Shown here one piece after another: positions 43,700 to 52,580 of a DNA stretch of 64,000 nt. The position numbers and the translations under genes were made by a program. The notes below the pieces were generated by a model. It had not been told where the DNA came from and searched no databases. It worked only from the letters and a program-made list of their open reading frames with translations. The DNA is taken from positions 124,001 through 188,000 of the forward strand of contig NZ_BMXF01000006.1 of the NCBI RefSeq assembly GCF_014651615.1. The letters are read 5' to 3'. This DNA comes from Persicitalea jodogahamensis. Lineage in GTDB: Bacteria > Bacteroidota > Bacteroidia > Cytophagales > Spirosomataceae. Each line of letters begins with the position of its first letter. Positions within the stretch are counted from its first letter, which is position 1.

Positions 43700-44074
43700 A
43701 TGGAAATATCAGGAACCGTAGTCTCGATTCTGCCGGAAATAAACGGTCAAGGCAAGAACGGTACGTGGCGCAAGCAGGAGTTTATTCTCGAAACCGAAGG
43801 CCAATACCCAAAGAAAGTATGCATCACCATGTGGGGCGACAAGATCGATCAGTTTGCCTTGTCTGAGGGTGAATTGGTGACCGCATCCATCGACGCCGAA
43901 AGCCGCGAATACAACCAGCGCTGGTACACCGATTTGAAAGCCTGGAAAGTGGAGAAAGGCGCGGCGGGCAGCGGCCAACCTGCCACGCCCAACAATGCAC
44001 CCGGCGACTTCGGCCCGCCGCCCAACCCGGCTTTTGCACCCAGTGGCGGCTCAGACGATGATCTCCCCTTTTGA
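43700..44074 (+). CDS. DUF3127 protein, OB-fold-like with an SSB-type acidic tail
   Basis: 124 residues. N-terminal about 85 residues match DUF3127 (MEISGTVVSILPEINGQGKNG and FILETEGQYPKKVCITMWGDKID), a small Bacteroidota family with an OB-like pattern. Next is a Gly/Pro/Ala linker, and the final residues are SDDDLPF, very close to the DDDIPF tip that bacterial SSB uses to recruit repair proteins. I infer a single-stranded DNA or RNA binding role with partner recruitment. It stands alone between a good promoter and a strong terminator, which fits a steady, high expression level. Confidence 0.85.
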   Translation: MEISGTVVSILPEINGQGKNGTWRKQEFILETEGQYPKKVCITMWGDKIDQFALSEGELVTASIDAESREYNQRWYTDLKAWKVEKGAAGSGQPATPNNAPGDFGPPPNPAFAPSGGSDDDLPF

Positions 44075-44136
44075 TTAATTGACAGTTGACAATGAATCAG
44101 ATATGGCACATTGTTCATAGTTTGAATTTTAAATAA

Positions 44137-44168
44137 AAGAAAGGGGAAGCCATCACTTCCCCTTTCTT
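44137..44168. terminator. Terminator of the DUF3127 gene
   Basis: AAGAAAGGGGAAG pairs perfectly with CTTCCCCTTTCTT (13 pairs, six-base loop). Confidence 0.88.
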
Positions 44169-44248
44169 TGTATGTGTCACCAGCTGAAACATTTAGCGGC
44201 GGAACACGTTTGAAATTAGGTTTCAAATAAAAAATTGCAACACACTTC

Positions 44249-45145
44249 ATGAATCTCGATATTAACCAAGCGGTAGACTTACTCACAAGCAAACTAACTC
44301 TTTGGGCTAAGGAATTTATCCGTCTGCTGCCCAACATCGTGCTGGCTGCCGTTATTCTGGTGCTCGGCCTTTACCTTGCCAAACTTATCCGCAAGCTGGC
44401 CCTGAAACTGATTCGTAAGGTTTCCCACATCGAAACCATCAATACGCTCTTCGGTTCGGTGATTTACGCCATTGCCATTGGGGTGGTGTTTTTCGTGGTA
44501 CTTAGCGTGTTGAATCTCGATAAAGCCGTAACCTCCATTCTGGCGGGCGCGGGGATACTGGGCTTGGCGCTGGCCTTTGCCTTTCAGGATATTGCGGCCA
44601 ACTTCATGTCGGGGATTTTCCTGTCGTTCCGCCGTCCGCTTGCTGTGGGCGACATCGTCCAGTCCAACGACCATATGGGGATCGTGGAGGAAGTCAACCT
44701 CCGCGACACGATGATTCGGACTTTCCAGGGGCAGCGGGTCATTATTCCGAACAAAGACGTTTTTCAAAATACCATCGAAAACTTTACCGTTTTGGGAAAA
44801 CGGCGGCTGGATTTGTCCGTTGGCGTATCATACGGGGATAATTTGCAGAAAGTAAAGGAAATTGCCCTGGCTGCCGCCGCAAAAGTGAGCGTGAGGGCGA
44901 GGGATGAGGAAATCACGCTCTTTTACAATGAGTTCGGCGACAGTTCCATCAATTTCAGCATTCGCATCTGGATGCAGGACACTGCCCAGCCTACCTTTCT
45001 GCAAGGTCGTCACGAGGCCATCATGCACATCAAAGAAGCCTTCGATGCCAACGACATCATGATACCCTTCCCGATCCGTACGCTGGATTTCGGGATCAAG
45101 GGCGGGGAGAAACTGTCGGACCTGGGTCTTTTTGGGAAGGAGTAG
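44249..45145 (+). CDS. MscS-family small-conductance mechanosensitive channel
   Basis: 298 residues. Three membrane helices within the first 110 residues, the third being the pore-lining helix with the Gly/Ala pattern VTSILAGAGILGLALAFAFQDIAANFMSG, then the beta domain with GDIVQSNDHMGIVEEVNLRDTMIRTFQGQRVIIPNKDVF, typical of MscS. The channel opens under membrane tension and releases solutes during osmotic downshock. An inverted repeat TTTGAAA-TTAGG-TTTCAAA lies just upstream at 44209-44227. Confidence 0.93.
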   Translation: MNLDINQAVDLLTSKLTLWAKEFIRLLPNIVLAAVILVLGLYLAKLIRKLALKLIRKVSHIETINTLFGSVIYAIAIGVVFFVVLSVLNLDKAVTSILAGAGILGLALAFAFQDIAANFMSGIFLSFRRPLAVGDIVQSNDHMGIVEEVNLRDTMIRTFQGQRVIIPNKDVFQNTIENFTVLGKRRLDLSVGVSYGDNLQKVKEIALAAAAKVSVRARDEEITLFYNEFGDSSINFSIRIWMQDTAQPTFLQGRHEAIMHIKEAFDANDIMIPFPIRTLDFGIKGGEKLSDLGLFGKE

Positions 45146-45221
45146 GACAGTCCTTAGGGTATTCCCCCATATTCTCCGTCTGCTAAGTACGAAGACATTT
45201 TACTTTTAATGGAATTTTTCA

Positions 45222-47987
45222 ATGTTGAGATTATCGCGTGAAATCTACGGTCTGATTACGTTCGGCGTTCTACTTATCGCTTTCGTACTGTTGTCGGGTA
45301 GTTCAGGCTACCAAAAATTGATTACCAGCAACCCCGACTCCCTGGAAATCGCTCCTTTCGTCGAACCTGATTTTCCCTTCATCTCCACTTCCATCGATGC
45401 ACGTAAACTAGGCACCGGTTTCCCCACTGATAACCAGGCCGCGCGAACGCTCGCCATCCGGCTGGGCGACAGCGCCTACGTCTGCTTCGATACCGATCTG
45501 CTGCGGTGGTCGGTGGCCTGGACGCGAAAGTTCATGCCTATGACCCTGATGCATCAGGTTTCGTACGACGATTTTTCCAATAAAAACAACAAGCTTGCCA
45601 CCATAGCGGGAGCACCCCAGATCGCGACGGGCAGCTACGCGGGATGGGTAGCCCTGCAAGGCAACCCACCGACTTTTGCCGTACCCACTCCCAAAAACGA
45701 CTGGATGCCGCTACCCGCCGCCGAAGCGCGCTGGAATGGCATCTATACGCATGGCGATAAAGTCGTCCTGAACTACACCGTCGGGCAGACTAAGGTGATG
45801 GAAATGCCGGGTAGTTTGGATTTCAACGGAGAAACGGCCTTCGTCCGCACTTTCAAAATAGGCAGCTCGACCGACGCACTGGGCCTCGTACTGGCGGAGG
45901 TGACGAACGGGACGAAGACGCAGCAGAATTCAAAATTTGCCTATGTCTACCAGGGAGCTAATCAGGATACCGTCACGGCCATCGGGTTGGTGGGCAAGAA
46001 CACGAAATTGCTGCAACCCGATGTTTCGGACAATAGCCATCTGAAAGTACGCTTTGCGCCTTCCGCTCAGGGGACCGAAGCGACGGTGATGGTCTGGAAA
46101 GGTCCGGCCCGGATGATCAAACAATTCGAGAAAGCCTGTAAATCTGCTCGCATTGCGTTTCCTGATGTCCAGAAAGGCGGTCCGGCCTACTGGAAGGAAG
46201 AGGTAACAACGCGTGGTGTACTTTCGCCCGACACAGCAGCCTTCGTGACGGATAAGCTCACCCTGCCGCTACCCAATCCCTGGAGGCGGAATGTCCGGGT
46301 GGCCGATGTCTCTTTCTTCAAAAACGGTCGCGCGGCGGTAATTACCTTCGAGGGCGATGTCTGGCTGATTGACGGCATCGACCGAAACCTGCAAAATATC
46401 CAATGGAAACGCTTCGCGTCCGGTCTGCACGAGACCATGAGCATCGAAGTCGTAAATGACGAAATTTATATTTTCGGCCGGGAAGGCATTGTCCGATTGC
46501 ACGATCTCAACGGCGACGATGTGGCTGATTATTACGAAAATTTCTCCAACGTCATGTCGCAGTCGCCCGAGGGTAGAGAATGGGCTGGAGACGTAGTTCC
46601 CGTGCCCGAGGGTGGATTTTACATCGCCAAGGGCGGCAGCCTGAGCAACGGCCCCGGCGTCACTCCCCAGGTTGCCAAAGGCTTCCGGAAAGGCTCGAAG
46701 CACAACGGAACCATCCTGAAAATTTCACCCGACGGTCGCGAGGCGGAGGTGATTGCGACGGGCTTTCGCGGGCCTTATCTGGGTATTAATCCCAAAACGG
46801 GCGTGCTTACTGCCTCTGACCAACAGGGAAATTTTGTGCCTTCATCTCCCATTTATCTGGTCAAAAAGGGCGATTACTACGGCGTAAGTCCCACGGAGCA
46901 CCGAACGGACAATCCACCGATCGCCCCGCCGCTCACCTGGATTCCTCATCACATCGATCAGTCCAGCATTGGCCAAGCCTGGGTGACCAGCGACAAAATG
47001 GGACCTTTAAGCGGTGGTTTGATTCACTTTTCCTATGGTCGTCCCGGTTTGTTCCGGGTACTGATGGATAGTACTTCTCAAGGCATTCAGGGCGGGCTTT
47101 CCATGATTCATGCCGACTATCCGGCTCCTACGTCCAAAGGAACGACTAATCCGCAGGATGGCCAGATTTATGTAGCCGGTTTCAATCTGTGGGGCTCCAA
47201 CTCCAAGGGGCTGAGCGCGCTGCTGCGGTTGCGTTATACGGGCAAGCCCAGCTATATGGTCGATCAATTCGAAGCGGGTAAGCAGGGCATCGTGCTGAGC
47301 TTCGACTCCGAACTCGACGCCGTTACGGCCACTAATCCCGACAATTTTCAGATTAAACGCTACAACTACCTCCGCACCGAAGAATACGGTTCGGGCCATT
47401 ACAAGCTGGACGGCTCGACGGGCGAAGAGCCGATGTTTGTTTCGGCCGCTTACTTGTCGCCCGACCGAAGAAAGGTACTTCTGCTGGTACCGGAAATGAA
47501 AGAGGTAATGCAAATGGAAGTGAATTACCAGATAACGGCCAAAGACGGGCACAAAATCGCCGATGAGTTTTGGTTTACCGTCAATTATCTGGAAGATATT
47601 GCTCCTGCAAAGTATGGTTTTACCAATGTGGACTACACGCAACTGACAGCCCGCCGGAACGTTCTGGAAAAACCCAAAGAGGTAGCTTCGGCGGAAAAGG
47701 GCAAGGCAATCTTCACCAAAACGGCCTGTGCCGGTTGCCACTCGGAAGGTACCCGCACCAAGGGCATGTACGGTCCGCCTTTCCAGGGGTTGTATGGCGC
47801 GAAACGACCGCTGGAAGACGGCTCCACCGTGATCGCCGACGACGCCTACCTGCGGGAGTCCATCCTGAATCCAACCGCCAAAATTGTTAAGGGCTATAAT
47901 CCCGAAATGCCGTCATTTCAGGGGATTCTGTCCGACACGGATATTGAATCGGTGATACTGTTTGTGAAGTCGTTAGGGGAGAAATAA
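45222..47987 (+). CDS. Large cytochrome-c domain protein with DUF6797/propeller region
   Basis: 921 residues. N-terminal membrane or signal helix (EIYGLITFGVLLIAFVLL). Residues about 50-330 fit the DUF6797 region, the middle is an NHL/PQQ-type beta-propeller (NVRVADVSFFKNGRAAVITFEGDVW), and the final about 110 residues are a cytochrome c domain with the haem site CAGCH (in KTACAGCHSEGTRTKG). Such proteins are common in Bacteroidota sugar-oxidation and polysaccharide loci, probably passing electrons in the periplasm. Substrate unknown. It is well placed upstream of a GMC dehydrogenase (48819), which may be its electron donor, though this is inference. Confidence 0.86.
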   Translation: MLRLSREIYGLITFGVLLIAFVLLSGSSGYQKLITSNPDSLEIAPFVEPDFPFISTSIDARKLGTGFPTDNQAARTLAIRLGDSAYVCFDTDLLRWSVAWTRKFMPMTLMHQVSYDDFSNKNNKLATIAGAPQIATGSYAGWVALQGNPPTFAVPTPKNDWMPLPAAEARWNGIYTHGDKVVLNYTVGQTKVMEMPGSLDFNGETAFVRTFKIGSSTDALGLVLAEVTNGTKTQQNSKFAYVYQGANQDTVTAIGLVGKNTKLLQPDVSDNSHLKVRFAPSAQGTEATVMVWKGPARMIKQFEKACKSARIAFPDVQKGGPAYWKEEVTTRGVLSPDTAAFVTDKLTLPLPNPWRRNVRVADVSFFKNGRAAVITFEGDVWLIDGIDRNLQNIQWKRFASGLHETMSIEVVNDEIYIFGREGIVRLHDLNGDDVADYYENFSNVMSQSPEGREWAGDVVPVPEGGFYIAKGGSLSNGPGVTPQVAKGFRKGSKHNGTILKISPDGREAEVIATGFRGPYLGINPKTGVLTASDQQGNFVPSSPIYLVKKGDYYGVSPTEHRTDNPPIAPPLTWIPHHIDQSSIGQAWVTSDKMGPLSGGLIHFSYGRPGLFRVLMDSTSQGIQGGLSMIHADYPAPTSKGTTNPQDGQIYVAGFNLWGSNSKGLSALLRLRYTGKPSYMVDQFEAGKQGIVLSFDSELDAVTATNPDNFQIKRYNYLRTEEYGSGHYKLDGSTGEEPMFVSAAYLSPDRRKVLLLVPEMKEVMQMEVNYQITAKDGHKIADEFWFTVNYLEDIAPAKYGFTNVDYTQLTARRNVLEKPKEVASAEKGKAIFTKTACAGCHSEGTRTKGMYGPPFQGLYGAKRPLEDGSTVIADDAYLRESILNPTAKIVKGYNPEMPSFQGILSDTDIESVILFVKSLGEK

Positions 47988-48102
47988 GGTCTTTTGGCAG
48001 GTAGTTTCGGTCATTGCCAACCGTTTACTAACTGTTTTGGGTGAGATTGACAAGAAAGTCTATTTTAGGGGTACTTTCTATACTTCTCTAAAAGATAGAA
48101 TC

Positions 48103-48807
48103 ATGAGCAACCCAAACCTCACTTCATTTCTAGAAAAAAATCACTTTGTTCAAGGAGATAAACGGCTAAAATTTGTGCGGGAAACTGAGCTCGGCCCGTT
48201 AGAGCTGTGGTTTCAACCCTTAAAAAGAACAAAATACGCCGGGGAGATACGGTACACAGAATTTGTAGGATGTCGGGTGACGCTCTCGATGAAATTGAAT
48301 GTACCTTCCCGTTTTATGGTTGGCGATTCGAATGCTATTGATAACCGCCTTGCAAACTTTGTGAATAAAAAGCGGGGGCGCGAGCTGATAAAGCTGAAAG
48401 ATCCGGGAAATCATCTGAGTGCCTGGGTAGCTTCCAGAACATGGAGCGAAAATATACTTGATGACACCGAGGTGAAGGACGCACTCGCTGCACTCTTCCA
48501 TACCAACGAGAAAAGTAGAAGACAGCAAAGTTTGACCCTCGATCCCTTGCAACTTACTTATAGTTATCGCATGGGTCAGGTCGATCTGGAAGCGCTGGAT
48601 GCACTGATTCCACCCTACCTTGTGGTGGCTAAAAAGGTAAAGGAAGCCAGAGAGCCCGAAGAAAAACTGAGCTTGACATCCACCGAAAACTACGTGCTGA
48701 AACACCCCTACCGCGTGGCTATCTTCGTTATCCTGGGCTTGATGCTGTTGCTGGTAGTGCCGTTTATTATAATTGGATTGTTTATGTTCATGTTTGCAAG
48801 CAAGTAA
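48103..48807 (+). CDS. Unknown protein with a C-terminal membrane anchor
   Basis: 234 residues from ATG 48103 (MSNPNLTSFLEKNHF); the earlier start at 48037 would add 22 unsupported residues. The N-terminal about 200 residues are soluble and mixed in charge with no family I recognise. One strong helix near the end (VAIFVILGLMLLLVVPFIIIGLFMFMF) makes it tail-anchored. Base use is slightly AT-rich against its neighbours. The GMC dehydrogenase starts 11 bases after its stop, so the two are co-transcribed; a partner or anchor role for the enzyme is possible but not shown. An octamer GGTACTTT lies just upstream. Confidence 0.65.
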   Translation: MSNPNLTSFLEKNHFVQGDKRLKFVRETELGPLELWFQPLKRTKYAGEIRYTEFVGCRVTLSMKLNVPSRFMVGDSNAIDNRLANFVNKKRGRELIKLKDPGNHLSAWVASRTWSENILDDTEVKDALAALFHTNEKSRRQQSLTLDPLQLTYSYRMGQVDLEALDALIPPYLVVAKKVKEAREPEEKLSLTSTENYVLKHPYRVAIFVILGLMLLLVVPFIIIGLFMFMFASK

Positions 48808-48818
48808 CCTTATTTCCT

Positions 48819-50534
48819 GTGTCCTACTTAAATCTCGACTCTATCAAAGCCCGCACGTACGACGCCATCGTAGTCGGTACAGGCATCAGCGGCGGCTGGG
48901 CCGCCAAAGAACTTACCGGAAAAGGGCTGAAAACCCTGGTACTTGAGCGTGGCCGCGACGTGAAGCATAATGTGGATTACCCCACCACCAACATGCAGCC
49001 GTGGGAGTTCGAACATCTGGGACAGCCAACCCTGGCCGAGCGGCAGGACAATCCCATTGCCAGCAAGCACTATATTTTCAAGGAAGACGCCATGCACTTC
49101 GTAATGAAGGACAAAGTGCATCCCTACGTACAGGACAAGCCCTTCGACTGGATGCGCGGCTACCAGGTGGGGGGGCGGTCGCTGCTGTGGGCGCGGCAGG
49201 TGCAGCGCTGGTCGGACTACGACTTTGAAGGCCCCGCCCGCGATGGCTTCGCCATCGACTGGCCCATCCGCTACGCCGACCTTGCGCCCTGGTATAGTTA
49301 CGTAGAGAAATTTGCGGGCATTTCGGGCAATCGCGATGGAATACCACAACTACCCGACGGTGAGTTTTTGCCCGCCCTCGAAATGACCTGCATCGAGAAG
49401 CATTTCAGCGAGCAGATGGCGAAGCATTATAAGGGTACCCGGCCCGTCATCGTCGGTCGCTGCGCCCACATTACCGAGCCGCAGCAAATTCATTACGACC
49501 AGGGGCGCGCCAAGTGTCAGCATCGGGTTATGTGCCAGCGGGGCTGTCCGTTCGGAGGGTACTTTAGTACCAATTCGTCCACCTTGCCCTGGGCGATGAA
49601 AACCGGAAAAATGACTTTGCGCCCCCATTCGGTGGTGCATTCGATTATTTATGACGAGAAAAAGCAACGCGCCGTGGGCGTGCGGGTGGTAGACGCCAAT
49701 ACGAAGGAAATGATGGAGTACTACGCCAAAGTTATTTTCCTGAACGCCTCGGCGATCAACTCCAATCTGGTATTGCTGAATTCGACTTCCCGGCGTTTTC
49801 CCAATGGCCTGGGCAACGACAGCGGCGTGCTGGGCAAGTTCATCGGCTTCCACAACTACCGGGGCCGGGTAAGCGCCGACTACGACGGCTTCCACGATTC
49901 CACGACCGACGGACGGCGACCCACGGGCGGCTACGTACCGCGCTTCCGTAATGTGTTCAAGCAGGAAACCGACTTTCTGCGCGGTTATGCGACATCTTTC
50001 AATACCAGTAAAAAGAGTAACTCTACTGCCGGAATGGTAGGTGAGGAGCTGAAACAAAGCCTGTTTGCCCCTGACCGGGGTGGCTGGGGTATCGGCGCAC
50101 AGATGATGGGCGAGACGCTGACGAAGGAGAGCAATTTCATCCGGCTTGACCCTATCCTGAAAGATGACTGGGGCATTCCGCTGCTGCGCATGTCGGTAGA
50201 CTTCGACGACAACGACCGCAAAATGGTGCAGGACTTCTACGAGCAGTTCACGGAAATGTTCACCAAAGCGGGTTTTACCAATATCAAAACTGCCGACACG
50301 GGCCGTGTCCCCGGCAGCGAAAATCACGAAATGGGCGGCATCCGCATGGGCCATGATCCCAAGGCTTCGATGTTGAACAAATGGAACCAACTTCATACCG
50401 TTCCCAACGTCTTTGTGACCGATGGCGGCTGCATGGTGTCTACTGCCACGCAAAACCCCTCATTAACCTACATGGCCATCACTGCCCGCGCCGCCGACTA
50501 CGCTGTGGCCGAAATGCGGAAGGGGAATCTGTAA
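48819..50534 (+). CDS. GMC-family oxidoreductase (gluconate/glucoside dehydrogenase-like)
   Basis: 571 residues with a GTG start (11 bases after the previous stop). FAD site AIVVGTGISGGWAAKEL, a second block GGRSLLWARQVQRWS, and the C-terminal region ENHEMGGIRMGHD with the pair HT...NVFVTDGGCMVST (active-site His/Asn region). The length and the WPIRYADLAPWY block fit the large subunit of gluconate 2-dehydrogenase or glucoside 3-dehydrogenase type enzymes in Bacteroidota. A gluconate dehydrogenase subunit 3 gene, usually adjacent, is missing here. The unknown anchored protein just upstream might replace it. No obvious signal peptide. Confidence 0.88.
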   Translation: MSYLNLDSIKARTYDAIVVGTGISGGWAAKELTGKGLKTLVLERGRDVKHNVDYPTTNMQPWEFEHLGQPTLAERQDNPIASKHYIFKEDAMHFVMKDKVHPYVQDKPFDWMRGYQVGGRSLLWARQVQRWSDYDFEGPARDGFAIDWPIRYADLAPWYSYVEKFAGISGNRDGIPQLPDGEFLPALEMTCIEKHFSEQMAKHYKGTRPVIVGRCAHITEPQQIHYDQGRAKCQHRVMCQRGCPFGGYFSTNSSTLPWAMKTGKMTLRPHSVVHSIIYDEKKQRAVGVRVVDANTKEMMEYYAKVIFLNASAINSNLVLLNSTSRRFPNGLGNDSGVLGKFIGFHNYRGRVSADYDGFHDSTTDGRRPTGGYVPRFRNVFKQETDFLRGYATSFNTSKKSNSTAGMVGEELKQSLFAPDRGGWGIGAQMMGETLTKESNFIRLDPILKDDWGIPLLRMSVDFDDNDRKMVQDFYEQFTEMFTKAGFTNIKTADTGRVPGSENHEMGGIRMGHDPKASMLNKWNQLHTVPNVFVTDGGCMVSTATQNPSLTYMAITARAADYAVAEMRKGNL

Positions 50535-50774
50535 CTACGGTTTCCTATCACCTTTTTACCAGGCACACGATCTACTTATAAACTCATGTACCGTCTGCGA
50601 TCCGACGGGTTGTATTGATCCGGGTAGAAGTATCACGGAAGCGATATTCTGTACTATTTCCTAGCACCGCTTGCTATCCATACTGGAAAACTACTTGGAG
50701 TTTGTTGGGAAATTCCGCAATTTGACACACCTTTTGTTTTTGATTCTATCATTTTTACGCAATTATCCTCTTGC

Positions 50775-52448
50775 ATGAAGAAAATGCTACTTTCTCTGGT
50801 GTGGACCATTTTGGCCCTGACTGCTGCACATGCCCAATCCAGGCGTAACTCCAAAAGTACCCCCGTCGATCCCGCCGCCAAGCTGAAACAGGAGGTCGCG
50901 CTGAGCGTGGAGCAAAACGCCAAGCTGGGCCAGGAAATTAACGATATGCTTTTCAGTTTTGCCGAACTGGGCTTTCAGGAGGAAGAGTCGGCAAAGTACC
51001 TGACCACGCTTTTGGAAAAGGAAGGCTTCACCATTCAGCGCGGTATTGCCCAGATGCCCACGGCCTGGATCGCTACCTGGGGAAGCGGTAAGCCCGTCAT
51101 TGCCCTCGGTTCCGACGTAGACTGCATTCCCAAGGCCAGCCAAAAACCCGGCGTCGCCTACCACGATCCGTTGGTGGCGGGCGCCCCCGGCCACGGCGAA
51201 GGGCACAACTCGGGACAGGCGTTGAATATCATTTCAGCCCTGGCGGTCAAGAAAATCATGGAGCGCGACAAGATTCCGGGTACTTTGATGCTGTGGCCCG
51301 GTGTAGCCGAGGAGCTGGTCGGTGCGAAGGCGTACTTCGTGCGCGACGGTTATTTTAAGGATGTGGACGCCTGCATTTTCACCCATGTGAGCAGCAATCT
51401 GAGCGTTGGCTATGGGGATGCGGGCAACAACGGTCTGATCTCGGTAAAATTCATGTTTGAAGGACAGGCCGCCCACGCGGCCGGAGCCCCCTGGCGCGGT
51501 AAAAGCGCGCTGGATGCCGTGGAGCTGATGAACGTCGGCTGGAACTTCCGCCGCGAACACCTCGAACTCACCCAACGCTCGCACTACGTGATCTCTGATG
51601 GAGGCGACCAGCCCAACGTGGTTCCGTCAAAGGCATCGGTTTGGTACTACTTCCGCGACCGCAGCTACCCAAAAATCAAGAAACTTTACGACATCGGCAT
51701 GAAAATGGCCGAGGGGGCATCCCTGATGACCGATACAAAATTTACCTATGAGGTGCTTGGCTCGGCCTGGCCGGGGCATTTCAACCAGCCCATTGCCGAA
51801 ACACTCTATGAGAATATTAAAAAAGTAGGGTTGCCCACCTGGGACGAAAATGACCAACTACTTGCCAAAGCCTCCCAAATAGAAATGGAAGCCAGCAAGA
51901 TTGAAGGGTTGGCGACCAAACTCGACACCATCGGCTTGCCCGCCGATATGCCCGTGGCATCGATGGGAGGGCAAATCATGCGCTCGATGGGCGGCGGCTC
52001 CGACGATATCGCCGATATTTCATGGGCCTTGCCGACGGTAGTTCTGCGCTATCCGTCGAATATTCCCAACCTGCCGGGCCACCACTGGTCCAATGCGATT
52101 TCGATGGCTACCCCCATCGCCCACAAAGGCATTGTGGCCGGGGCCAAAGCTGAGGCCATGACGCTCATCGACATGCTCACCAAGCCCGAAGTCCTGAAAA
52201 AAGCCTGGGACTACTACCGCGACGAGCAGACGAAAGAGCTTCAATACACGCCGCTGGTCGGCCCGAAGGATTTCCCGGCCACGTATCTGAACAAAGAAAT
52301 CATGGCCGAATTCAAGCCTTCTTTGGAGAAATATTACTACGAACCGGGCAAATACAAGACCTATCTTGAGCAATTGGGCATCACCTATCCGACGGTCAAC
52401 GACGCGCAGCGGACGAAGATCAGGGAATTGGAAGCGAAAGGGAAGTAG
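50775..52448 (+). CDS. M20-family amidohydrolase (AbgB-like), exported
   Basis: 557 residues. Signal peptide MKKMLLSLVWTILALTAAHAQ, then an M20/M28-like peptidase: GSDVDCIPKASQKPGV, HDPLVAGAPGHGEGHNSGQALNI with metal-site histidines, WPGVAEELVGAKAYFV and AAHAAGAPWRGKSALDAVELM in the dimerisation domain. It resembles p-aminobenzoyl-glutamate hydrolase subunit B and aminoacylase-type proteins. Its substrate is unknown; the export signal points to a periplasmic role. The 240-base region upstream shows no exact -7 box. It may form a unit with the asparaginase-type gene downstream, although that one has its own -7 box. Confidence 0.88.
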   Translation: MKKMLLSLVWTILALTAAHAQSRRNSKSTPVDPAAKLKQEVALSVEQNAKLGQEINDMLFSFAELGFQEEESAKYLTTLLEKEGFTIQRGIAQMPTAWIATWGSGKPVIALGSDVDCIPKASQKPGVAYHDPLVAGAPGHGEGHNSGQALNIISALAVKKIMERDKIPGTLMLWPGVAEELVGAKAYFVRDGYFKDVDACIFTHVSSNLSVGYGDAGNNGLISVKFMFEGQAAHAAGAPWRGKSALDAVELMNVGWNFRREHLELTQRSHYVISDGGDQPNVVPSKASVWYYFRDRSYPKIKKLYDIGMKMAEGASLMTDTKFTYEVLGSAWPGHFNQPIAETLYENIKKVGLPTWDENDQLLAKASQIEMEASKIEGLATKLDTIGLPADMPVASMGGQIMRSMGGGSDDIADISWALPTVVLRYPSNIPNLPGHHWSNAISMATPIAHKGIVAGAKAEAMTLIDMLTKPEVLKKAWDYYRDEQTKELQYTPLVGPKDFPATYLNKEIMAEFKPSLEKYYYEPGKYKTYLEQLGITYPTVNDAQRTKIRELEAKGK

Positions 52449-52529
52449 TCCTTTTCAAGGGAGGCGTCGGTTGTGACGCTGGTCACGTCATCTCAAACAA
52501 AATGTCCGCTCAAAAGTATATTTGTGAAT

Positions 52530-52537
52530 TAACTTTG
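52530..52537 (+). promoter_or_regulatory. -7 box for the asparaginase-type gene
   Basis: TAACTTTG, exact TAnnTTTG, 44 bases before the ATG at 52581. No matching -33 box is clear. Confidence 0.5.
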
Positions 52538-52580
52538 CCGCAATACTCACTTTCAATTACCAACTCTCCACTATCAAATA

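Noticed and set aside
49350-50453. 367-residue antisense frame inside the second GMC oxidoreductase
   Set aside because: Rich in Arg, His, Gly and Val as expected from reverse reading of a GC-rich gene; no start context and no recognisable domain.
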